Source: Angiostrongylus vasorum
Taxonomy: Eukaryota > Nematoda > Chromadorea > Rhabditida > Metastrongylidae
Assembly (NCBI GenBank): GCA_018806985.1
Contig: JADANN010000462.1
Coordinates: 3,153,501-3,217,500, forward strand
DNA length: 64,000 bases
Direction of reading: 5' to 3'
Part shown: piece by piece, positions 34,182 through 46,100 of the stretch
Layout: every line of letters starts with the position of its first letter
Position numbering within the stretch: the stretch's first letter is position 1
Notes under the pieces: generated by a model
The model's input: only the letters and a program-made list of their open reading frames with translations
Database searches by the model: none
What the model was told of the DNA's origin: nothing
Position numbers and translations under genes: made by a program

Positions 34182-37100
34182 TAACGATGTCGTCACATTG
34201 ATAGTTGAGTGATTCGAGCTGGCGCCAGCAAACATTCCATTTCTCCCTGCCGCCTGCAAGAGTAGTCCAGTGAGTTCTGGTCGCTCTATGGACCCGTTGC
34301 GCATAATATCTTCCATCTAGGGTTCCGTAAAAACCTGACCATCGGTCCGGTCGTCTTCTTGCAGTATGTTTCACATTCCAAGGAATTCAGTCACTAACGG
34401 CTCTTGTCCATCGGTTGTCGTTCATACTCATTACCTGACCGGCAAACCACATGTTCGACAGTTTGGCGCATGTAGCGATGTTTTTGGTTCTTGATTGCTG
34501 ACGCAGATCGGACAATTGGATTCCCTGCTTCACTTGTGTGACACCGTATACGCCTAGCGTTGTCCTTTCGACTGCGCGTTCAACAACGCTGAGTGATCTT
34601 CCATCCTGCTTACGTAGCGACCAGGTTTCTGATACAAATGTTAAGGTAAGAAGAACCGTGGAGTCGAAAAGTTGGGCAAGGAGTTGGGTGTTCTTTGTTC
34701 TCCTTACTACATCCTCGATTCTCTTAAAAGCTTCCGAACTCGCTCGCTTCCTCCTGTTCAACTCTGGAGCTAGTCGTTCATCATGTTGACCTCCCGACGT
34801 AGATGTAAGTAGCTGGAGCCCTCGGAGATATTAATTCCGCGGAGTGAATGAGGGATAAGAAACCAATCCTTTCTTCATGAACATCTGCAGGAGTTATTTA
34901 TTAGAGAAAACCCGTGCCCGGTACCACTTCTATAGAGGTCATTTTATTTTCGGTGGTTTGTTTTGGCGCAAAGAACTGTTTTACTGCACTTATTGTGGCC
35001 ATTCGATTGCCAACGTAGATGTTGCGGTGGATGTCGGATGATGAAAGCTTCATTCTGCACTCGGATATATCCAAAAAAAAACTTCTTGTCCGAATTCATT
35101 CACTGGCATTTTGACTGGCAATTGAATATCATTTCAATTACGACTGCTATGGCGAGTTATAGTCATGCAAATGGGCGGGGCAAAAGATACAGACGCAACG
35201 TAGGTTGCAAAATATTTCGAAATGATGACAGCAATGTATATATGTGACAAACCAAACATTAATTAATGGTGCCCTCAAAAACCTTGCCTATTCTGCGCTG
35301 TTTCTTCCATGTTACCGAACTATAAACTCATGTTTCCGCTACAATACATAGAGCTTGGAGACTTAATCGCAGCAATCGTTCTTCGTAAACTGTCTTCTTC
35401 CTAATAAGTACTACTATCTATTCGTGCTTCACTGAATTCGGCAAGCACGGTCTCCGTGTCTGCGATGTGCTTTCTGAAACGTTATTCAGGATGACTCTCA
35501 TGGTAAAAGCAATTTCCGCGGGCCTTCTATGCAAAAGAGAAGTGGGTGTAAGATCGGCCGAGATACTGTCCCACCCAGAATGTATGCCGGCCTCAAACTT
35601 TTGCAAACTAGATCATTGATGTCGTGGTTCCATGAAGACGGTAGGGTCTGGTTACAATTGTTCGGAACTGGAAGGAATTTGTATAATACAAAGAATATCT
35701 TTTGTTATCCAATCTCATATGAGAAAAATTGCTCACTCGTCTTCACCATCGGTGAGATAATGCGCTAGTGAACATCTCTGCGATAAATTTTCACTTGTCA
35801 TGTTGCCTTAAGAACTTTCGCTCATTAATATGGATGAATAACCGTTCTAACTTTAATCCTTATTATTCTTATCATATGGCATTAATAACTTTTCGTTCAA
35901 TTCCTTTTTGTGGCAGTATTGGAGCGTATGTTTCTTCTTTTTCAAAAGGCTTTCAGCTATGATTAGTAAACGTTGGAAGCGTATCTTTTGGCTAAAAATA
36001 CGCTCAGCATGGATCCGAAGACCCTCCACCAACATATCACAATGTACCTTCAAATAACCAGATTAGCATTTGCACCAATCATGCCTGAATAAATCAGCCA
36101 CAAAAACTGACTCTTCGCACATGTCTTCCTTTCTTCTTTTCGCATGATTACTGCACTTCTTTTCTATTTTGTGATCAAAGCAACTCTTACCGTCAGAAAA
36201 ACGATGATCGGTGCAAAAATTTAGAACGAAACAAACGGCAAGTTTCGTATTCTTTGAAGTAGTCCATTTTTGTCCATAAAATTCCTTAAAATCCAGTGAT
36301 GCCATTGCTCGAACATGTTGGTTGAGCTAGTCCACCTCCCTACACCTGCAGCACAGAGCTAGTCGTGTTATGGCGTTCCCGGGTCTTCACAACAAACACT
36401 CGAAAGCCTTTACAAATGTGAGGGGACTACCTCAAAATTTTGACACAGGATGTTTCGGCGAGCAACTACAATCAAGAAATCGACAAAGTGCAGCAAAAGC
36501 TATAATGCCTGCAACGTGCACTGGTGTATAGAAAAAGGCTAATTTCGTTGCAAGACAGCTCCTGACTAATCGTGGCGCAGTGACCACTGTTAGGGTCTGA
36601 GATTCTCAGATTCCAAAATCTGTGCTTTCCGGAATGCTCACGGAACCCAACCCAGTAGTACCTTTTTCAACCACTTCGACAAGTAATCCTTAAAAATTCA
36701 CGACCCAGCCAGCCCCTGTTGATAGTGCTTTTCGAACTGTCGTGTGATATAAAAGCCTAGGATTCTGTCATGATGGAAAAATAAACTTCTATTTTGTTAG
36801 CAGAATGTAAATCCTAATGGTTTCTACTAATACTAATGAAGTATGTTATAAGATGAGAAATGTGCAACCTGAAATTCGCTCAAATCCTCAAATTTAGAAG
36901 CTGTAAGTACTTCCAAAACTGTATGATAAAAAAGCAACCTTCAAGTAATCGCCAGCTGATAACTGGATCGTAAACGAAGGCTTCCAGAACGGCCAACAAA
37001 CTATCACGGTTTGCTCTCAATAACCGCAACACGCGCTCACAAGTAAATCGATAATTTCCTTCAATACCAGTTACTTCCATAGCCTGAAATCTCGGTTTGC

Positions 37101-40100
37101 GTCCATGTATTTACTTCGGCTCACGAACATCCATCTTTCTACTGTGATTTGCTCTCACATATCGACTTAAACGGGGCTATGAGTATTTCACAGATTTTTT
37201 TTTCCCTGCCTTTGGTTCATTTCAAGAGATATATCAACATTTACTTAAAGTTAACTCACTTTGACGAGCATACGAGTAAGTCGAAAAGGTATTTTCTCCG
37301 GAAATTTTTCCCTTGTCATAGCCACATCGAAACAATCACCAAAATCGATATGCACAATTTTACCCGTCAAACGATCCAACATAAGATTTGATGGATGTCT
37401 ATAACAAACATAATTTAGTTGTTATATCCAGACGATTCACTTCAACTGTCGGTGGTACACAATAAAACTTAGAATCTACGCCTGTTTATTGACTTCTGGA
37501 AAATGAATTCACCTATCGCCTAATCCTAAGATGTATCCCACCATCGACATGCATGCCATGGATCTTGTATAGTTTGTTCGACGATCGAACCACACCTCAG
37601 AGCTTAAAGGAAAATTCGTTTCCAAAACCGCTAATAGTGATCGTGAATTCTTAATATAAGAGTGCATTCACTCAGAATAAAGGACAATATACAAACCACG
37701 TTACCTTGGGCTTTTCAGCCAAAGTATCTGTTGCAAATCGTCACCTGTCGTTGATGTCAGCGCTCGTTCGAACAGTTGGACCTGAAATTTGTACGGAAAT
37801 ATCTCCGAAAAATTGTATTTTCTAACACTGACAGAATAATAAGACTTAACCCTTTATAAACAAAATTTTTTGACAAATTTGTAAAACTTGTCTAGTTCGA
37901 GCAACAACATTACAAAAATATCCAAAGTGAGAATGCTTAATCTCCTTTGCAGAAATTCACCAGAGTCACGCTGAAGCCAGTGAAACTACAAACATTATGG
38001 TCACTCGAGCATTCATTGTCTTGCAACGGTGGTGTTCTTTGGCATTATACTAAGATTCCTGGTTATGTCTAGTAATTGCTACAACTACCCACCCGGAAAA
38101 TTTCTCAAAAAACTCAGCTACCAGTGCGCATTGACTACGAATCACAATGGATGAGAAGGTAAATTGTATTCCAGACTTGAAATGAAGAAGAAATGATGAG
38201 CCAACGACCTTCATATGAAGAATATACACTTGAAAATTATAAAAACCTTTGTAAGGATCTTCCGAAACTATATAGTAACTATTCCCTAAACAATGTACTA
38301 CTTTTTATCCACTGCCCATTATTTCTTTTTTAATGACAGGGCATTATGTGAACACAACCACAATGATGCTGAGATATTTGCAAAACCTGGACCCCAGGCC
38401 AGGTCGAACAGCGACTACCATTTCCTGGATCTATTTCCTTGTTCTCATGCTATGAAATTGGAAACTCACAACACGACACTTTCATTTAAAGTTGAAAGAG
38501 CTAGCTACATTAGTCCATATGAGCTTTGAAATCGATAGATATGGCAGCGAATTTGTTAAACAATACATTAATTCAAGTCAGCTGTCATTGTTGACCACCC
38601 CGGCATACAGCCATTCGCAAAGATTACCTTTTAACAAACCGCATTGACAGGCAGCTTCATAGCCAACTACAGTGGTGAATTTAACGTGGGTGGCCCAAAA
38701 ATTTGCTAATACTTTGGAGAATGTACTGCAATTTACCTTTTGCATCAGAGTGACCTGCTCAGTATCCTGTACAAGAGACTGCATCACCTTGTGCTCAAGA
38801 GACAAAGAGATCTGAGATAGCCACCAAATTACGTTTGTCACATACAACTGTTTAAGTTAAACAAACTTAAGGACTTAGTAAAAAACAAAGAGGGAAAAAA
38901 AACAAAAAAGATATGTCAAACCTTTTTTTTATCTCTGTAGTCCCGAATAAGTGAGTGTAATGTGTCACAATCGGGCACCCACCCAATGAGACCGGAATTA
39001 TGGCTTAGAGCAACAATTGAGTACCTCTGCAACAAAAGTAAAACAAATGTCGTTTAAAAGAAGCAACCCAAAATTTTTTATTACGGCAAGCCACCCAAGA
39101 AGGAAGCGGTACGGCCGGAGATTCTCAAACATGCTATAGAAGCCGGAGCAATTTTATTTGTTAGTATCGAGTAAAGCGGACAATAATATGTTTTCAATCA
39201 GAACTTCAAAAGTGGTCTCTGCCAACTTACAGACTTCGCTAGTAAGAATGACTGTTTTTTAAATTTAGGTATCAGCGAGTTTAAAAACTAACAATATAAC
39301 GGTTATACTAGGTTAGAAATATCGCTTCCGTAACCTTTTAATTCAGCGGAAATGCACACACTAAATAAACATAAGAACGGATAAAGTTCTCCGCGTTGAT
39401 CAATTCCTTAGGGATGCGCAATGCATTCCACTTCATTAAGCATCGTTAGAGCTGACTAAATGCATATCTGGCCTTTACAATGACACGCGGTGGCCTGCCG
39501 ATGTATCGACCCAGTGCTGCCTTCCTCCTAGACAATTAGGGCCAATTTTCCGACCCCGGAGAGATGAAGGTCACAGTGAACCTAGGGGGGTGGCGAACGA
39601 CCCCATGTGTATTGCAGGGCGCCTCCGACCACAGTGTCACACGCGCCTATTAAATAAACACAAAACTCAAAAAGTCACCTGTATCGTAAGATTTCTTCTG
39701 CATGTCTCTGCATTATTGACTAATAAAGTGTTGATAAGGCCAAATAACTGCATCACACGTTCATCTTGACGAGGATCTTCGTGACCCTTTAAAAGGAAAG
39801 CATATTCTCGCCCGTTGCTGCCTGAAATGCTAATTAAAAAGATCGGTCTCCTAAATCAGGTCTAAGCAAAGACTTACTACATTAAGCAAAGCAAATATAC
39901 CTGCGGTACCCAACAACGTACCTCTTATAGTCATTTTTCTCGGCCTCTGTTTGCTGCTAATCACTTGTAGATGGGTTCCGATAGAGGCAATACCAACAAC
40001 GGGTTGAGAGGGATCGTACGTTCCAGGAACAGCAAGCTCAAGATCCTTAAAGAGAAAATAAGTCATGTCGAAAATATGTATACAGGTACAGGGGTGGCCC

Positions 40101-43100
40101 AAACTGGAATTCTTTTGATGAAAAATGAAACACAGGAAGTTTAGAGCAAAAACAAAACAGACATGGCACAGTTCCCAGCTACCAGTCCAGTTATTGTTAT
40201 GATTTCAAATATAACCCTCCCACTCATTTCTCCTCTTCTATTTCATGCTGCTTGCCTAACCTTAGCTTTTGATCTGTTTTTTTTGACACTCCAATAAAGA
40301 AAAAAAATTTCTTTAACCGGTAACGTAGCAACCAAAAAGAAATTGCATTGGGGCACGTACGACTCACTGTGAACACGAGTGATTTAAGGCTTAAATATCA
40401 AGTACGTAGCAAACTAAGAAGCATTTCCTCTACCAACGATGCCGCACAACATTGAAATATGCGATGCGTGATGAAATGTTCTCAACAGGCAAAAAAAGCG
40501 CACCATTAAGCACGAAAAAGATCTCAAAATTGTTGGATAACGTTGTATGGAAACCCATAAGAGATTTCTAATGTGTACGCAACAAACAGAACTCAGATAA
40601 CAAAATAACGTCGTGATTTGTTCCAACTCACAAATCCCACACACTGGTGCATGGAATGCAATACCATGAAAACTGAACAGGACTAGATGACTCAATTAAC
40701 ATCTCAGAAATAAAATGCTTCCCAGTCGGACTCCTAACAGCAAATTCGGGTCTAATGACTAGTGAAAAGATGCTGCAGCGAACATTCTCTAACTTGGAGA
40801 GGACACTCCTTACTTAACCATAACTCTCGTATACAGAGCACAGACTTAGCACTATTCAGTCCCGTAATGTAACCTATTATATTTCATGTTACATGACATA
40901 ATACCTACGTGCTTGCCCTACATCAATACACACTCATAACAACTAGGCAAGATAGCATCATGTGATACCGAGCTTGCAACCTCGGATACTGGTTGTATCG
41001 TCTACATCACCCTATTTCGTCATCTCATGCAATAGAAATCAGCTGTTGAGATATCTATTCGCACAAGTTTTATTCATATTTATATTCCATAAAGGATAAA
41101 GGATAAAGCTCTCAATCCCTGACGGACGCGCCATGCATTCGACTTCATTAAGCATCGTATGGAGGTAATTGGATGCATATCTAGCCTTTACAATGACTCA
41201 AGGTGGCCTACCGATGTATCGAGCCAGTCATGCTATTCTACCAGACAAGGCTGCTACCAATTCGCCGAACCCGGAGAGATGGAAGGCTTGGTGGGCCAGG
41301 GCCGGAGGATCGATCCCATGTGTTGCAGGGCTTTATATTTCATACATCAAAAAAATTAGTGGACAATTCACTGGGCTATTAAAATACACCTGTTGACTTG
41401 GTTAGTACACTGTTTACATCGGCTCCAGGTCTGTGCTACTTTATCTCATGAGTAGACATTAATTATTGAGCTCCCCATCTCCTCCCAGTACAACATGGAT
41501 TTGCTTTAATAAGCACTATGTTGTTATAAATGCACTTGTGTACTTACCTGCCTAATGAGTACGCTACTGCACATACTGTGCATACACCTGCTTACTTTGT
41601 TGTGTTTGTCATTGTCGTGTTAATACTACTTATGAAAGTCTAATTATCCAATTATGGAACTGCAAACTACAGTACCCATAAAAATCACGCGTGGCATGCC
41701 GGAAGAAGAAAGGGTACTAACACATGAAAGAACCAACGCAATTATTTTACCTTTGCTTTCATTAACATCGGGCTAATATAATTCAAATCCAGCGAAGTTA
41801 ACTGTCGTAACTGAGTCGTGATCTTTTTGAAAACCTAAAACTGACATTATTATGGTCGATAAGTGGTCATGACAAGAAAAATAAATTAGCGTAATAATTC
41901 AACAACTGACCTGACAGTAGATCTCCCATGCCTGTGTGAGCTCTTTGACGTTTTCGGTACGCTTGAACGCTTGGCAAAATTTGTATGCATCGGATAATTC
42001 GCAGTAGTAGGTCTAATAATGCAAAAATTTAACACAGAATGAATTACGGCCGAACGGAGAGAAAGGTAATACACACATAACCCCCATTTATTTTGCCATT
42101 TCACAAATATTTCGACCAGATTAATGGTCAATAAGTCCAAGCCGTTCCTATGAATGCTACCCGGCTTTGTGACAAGCTTAGAGCACTTTGAAATGTTAAC
42201 ACTGTGTTACAGTTCACAGCAAGCTTCGGATAATAGCATTTGGGAAAGCTTTAAAAAAAAGTTCCCGGTGTTGATCAATCCCTGAGGGATGCGCCATGCA
42301 TTCGACTTCATTAAGCATCGTTTGGAGGTAACTGAATGTATATCTGGCCTTTACAATGACACGCGGTGGCCTGCCGATGTATCGAGCCAGTGCTAGTATC
42401 CTCCCAGACAAGTTTGGCACCAATTTACCAACCCCGGAGGGATGGAAAGCTTGGCGGGCCAGCGGCGCGGGAGATCGATTCCACGTGTGTGTTGCTGGGC
42501 GCCTCTGACCACTGTGCTACAAGTGCCTTTAGCATTTGGGAAACACTAGGACAAATACTTGCTCACTTGATTGAACGACTGTTCTTTAAGTGTTGTTGGC
42601 CCTTTTTCAATCATTTTGTGGACTGGTTCAAGTGTTTCCATCATTGCCGCTGTATTTTTTTTCCTGAAATGAACAAAGTTTCATATGTGGAGAAGGAAAG
42701 TAATGTAAATAATGAACAACACAGTTAGGCTAAATGGATATAAAAATCCGTTAGCTCTTTATTACTCATGTAGCTGCTGTTTTCTTTCTTCAAAATTTAA
42801 ATTCAATTTCAGGACTTGGGGACTTCACAGATTTGTAGAAATTTTTTATGATATCGGTGTAAATGTATACATGGTTGTCTTAAAACATTAACGTTCAATG
42901 CATGTTCTGAAATAAAACTTGAAAAATTTTTGAAATAATCAAGACAAGTGCGTCAGCTACACATAGTGATGACGTATACGGGAACATTCTGTTCTGCCGA
43001 AAGAAATCCCGTTATACTTTCGTGTTTTATCGAATGAAACTTCATTAAGTTCCCGGTGAAAGTTCAATGTGACTGGAACTTACTTGAAAATACTGTCGAC

Positions 43101-46100
43101 TTGCTTCGTCCAGAGCATCGTGCCACTGTTCGTGCCATAAAATCGCACATCGAACTAGTTCTTCAGACACCATACTCGCCTAAAATATGTCTTATATATT
43201 CGGCATTCACACTAAATTAAACCAAAAACAATTTGAGATATGATGAAAACAGCTTAGACGGATAGGAAACTAAGAAGGCCCAACTTCAAGTGCTAACTAA
43301 GCACTCTAGTTAAAAACAGCAATAGATGAGAACCAAAAATATTACCGTGGCGTGGAACCACTTATATGTTTAAGGATAAGGCTGTTTGATTGTGAGAAAA
43401 TACCTCTTCAACCAATTTCGGATGCATTTCGGCCATGGCCGCCAACATTTCCTGGGCGTTCTTCTGGCGGTCAATGTTCGTTGACTTTGCAGCTACCGTT
43501 AGTGCGTACACTAATGCCTAAAAATTACCCAGTGCGGCTGCCTACTTCGTTTAAATTTCCAAATTCTCATGTTTAAGAATCTGTAGCTTCAGATCTTCTT
43601 ATAACTAGGAGCGGCAATATCCGACCTGTGGTTTCATTTTGGAAATTTCGAGGATCACTTGCTTTATTAGCGAGGCCATTCTGTCTCGAGAGTCCAAGCG
43701 AGCCATGAGCTGTGGTACCGCCTCTAGCCATGTTTCAATAGGAAGTCCTTTCATATTCTCACTGAGTTGCTTGTACACTTCGTTATATTCCCCATAGTCG
43801 AACCACAACTGCAGCAAACGTAGTGTATCTTCTAGGCGAGAACCTGGAGCCAACTGCAGAGCTCTTGTAAAGCATTTAACTGCTGATACCGCATAACCAA
43901 TGTTCACTGGAACAACAGGTGGTGGTGGAGTCACTAATGAGGTATTGTGCAACGGCATGGGACTGAGTTGTGGTGGCATCAATTGCACTATTGGACACGG
44001 AGGCGCACCAGGAGGTGGAATTGCACTAACGGGAAGGAGTGGAACTGTAGTATTCACTGGCACTGGCATTAAAGGTGCGGCCACCTGCGCCGACTGTCCA
44101 GTGGCACCCACTGGTGGAATCATGCCCAGCGGTTGTTGAGGTAGAATAGGTGGCGGCGGAGTCGGATGAATGAGACGAGTGTGTGGAGCTCGTACCGCAG
44201 CAGCAGCTGCTGCTTGAGATAGTTCCTTGTCTCGGGACAAAGCAGTGAAGTATGCAGATGCGAGTTTGTGCCAAGCCTTATGCCAGTCCCTATCGTACTC
44301 AGTGGATCGTGCGTAGTGTCGAATGACCTGTTCGGTCGCAGACTGTTCGTCACTAATTGACCCACCAAACAATGAACGATGCGAACCGGACGACGACATA
44401 CCTCCTGTTGTCGTTGGAGTACTTTCAGCAAGTACTCCCGTCCATTCACCCAATTTCAAACATGCCTTTGCACATAATCGAGCAGCTTCTGGAGTATGAT
44501 TAGGAGGAAGTCGATCCAAATGGTTAACAAGGGCTTCCAATGTACGTACTGCTTCGTTTCGATAATCGTCCATCCATAGTTGCTTGCACAACGCTAGCAC
44601 CAACTGAGGTTTATCGTGTGGTGCAACCGCTTTGTGCAACGGAGCACCTGGATCAAGTCCGAGGAGTTCACGAAGGACATCCCGACACATTACGTGTTTC
44701 CCATGTTTACGGCACAACGATGAGAACTTGACGCGCAAGGGGTGCATCTCCTGTGGCGTCAGTACTAATGACCTTAACATAAGCAATCGTTGCCATTGTT
44801 CAATGTTTTGTCGACATCCTTGAAGACGGCGACTCCATAACAAAGCAATTCGTGCTTGCCTTTCCGGTCGAATCTTGAACTCGATAGCCTCCTCTAGTTC
44901 GGCAAGTTGCTGTACGCAGACCATTGCTCCGTAAGCACGTTCGTAACTCTCGCTAGCCATAGCAGTTAGTTCGCTATCGTACATATCTCGAACCTAGAAG
45001 TAATAATGGATTGATTATAAGATCATTTTGAAGGCTAAATCACATAAGATCGAATACCTATTCAGGCTTCTAGTTATAGAATAATGGTACGATCCAAATT
45101 ATCCACTTAATTATTACTTCTCCAGAAACACCTATGACAAACACACCTTGTCGATATAATTAATCGCCACATCATATTGGTCATTCTTCACGGCCAGGAC
45201 AGCTCGAAGCATCGCACCGTCTTGAGTATTTTCGTTCACTTGTGAGACATAGTCTTTCATCGCATCCCATTCGCCTATAAATGGACATTTCTAATGTATT
45301 GCCGAATAAAATTTGCACATTTTGCGACTTATTAAATAGAAATTGGTAGAAAAAAAGGCAGAGCTCTCAGCGTTGTTCAATTCCAGAAGGATGCCATTCG
45401 ACTTCAACAAACACCGTTAGAGGTGAGTGAATAAATATCTGGCGTATATGACTCGCGAATACTCGGAATACAATGTATCGAGCCAGTGCTCCTATCCTCC
45501 CAGACCACTTTGCTACCAATCTGCCGACTTCGGAGTGATGGAAGGTTTGGTGAGCTTGGCACACGGGATCGAACCCATGTGTATTGCATGGCAGCACTAA
45601 CCACTGCGCTACATGTGCTCCAAAAACTGGGGTAGCGACAACAATTAAATCTAGCTAAAAAATGAGTCAACTTTAATTTGTGGAACAGCAGCATACGTAG
45701 AATAACGATGGCGTTTTCGCACATCAACATGTTTACACAACAACCCACGAAAGCGACCACATAGGCAAAAGCATGAGTGTCATATGAATTACATGACGCC
45801 ACAAATAACATTCATTCTTCACTTTTTAACCAAATATATCCCCCCTTCCCCCCATGAAGCTTCCTGACCGAACGAAACGCAACAAAACCATCTTTTTCTA
45901 CCACGATAAGGTCGATAGTGTCCTTAATTCATCGTCAGTGTTTGTGGCCTCCATGCCTCTATTAAAAGTCTCAAAGTTATGACTTTTTCAGTTGCTCAGG
46001 AAATGAATCCTAAGCAAATTTAGAACCAAAACAATCTAGGCCAAGTGTTTACGATCTGATAGCGATGAGCTAAAGTCAATCTCTTCTACATGTGGGCCAA

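Larger units (their letters stand above)
34024..36938 (-). other. Large TOR intron filled with mobile-element remnants
   Basis: The intron between the kinase C-lobe exon and the FATC exons is far longer than most introns of the gene. It holds an RTE LINE fragment (34190-34880), a TA microsatellite (34144-34180) and a mariner-like remnant (about 36380-36850). The stretch 34900-36300 shows no recognisable gene. A minus-strand reading frame at 36063-36305 (cysteine-rich, GTAAGA donor inside at about 36185) is open but has no partner exon that I could find. Confidence 0.7.

Noticed and set aside
36063..36305. Cysteine-rich minus-strand frame inside the large TOR intron as a nested gene
   Set aside because: There is a possible GTAAGA donor but no second exon and no recognisable family.
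45541..45619. A tRNA gene
   Set aside because: The A- and B-boxes are excellent, but there is no acceptor stem or full cloverleaf, and the sequence continues into the SINE body; it is the SINE head.
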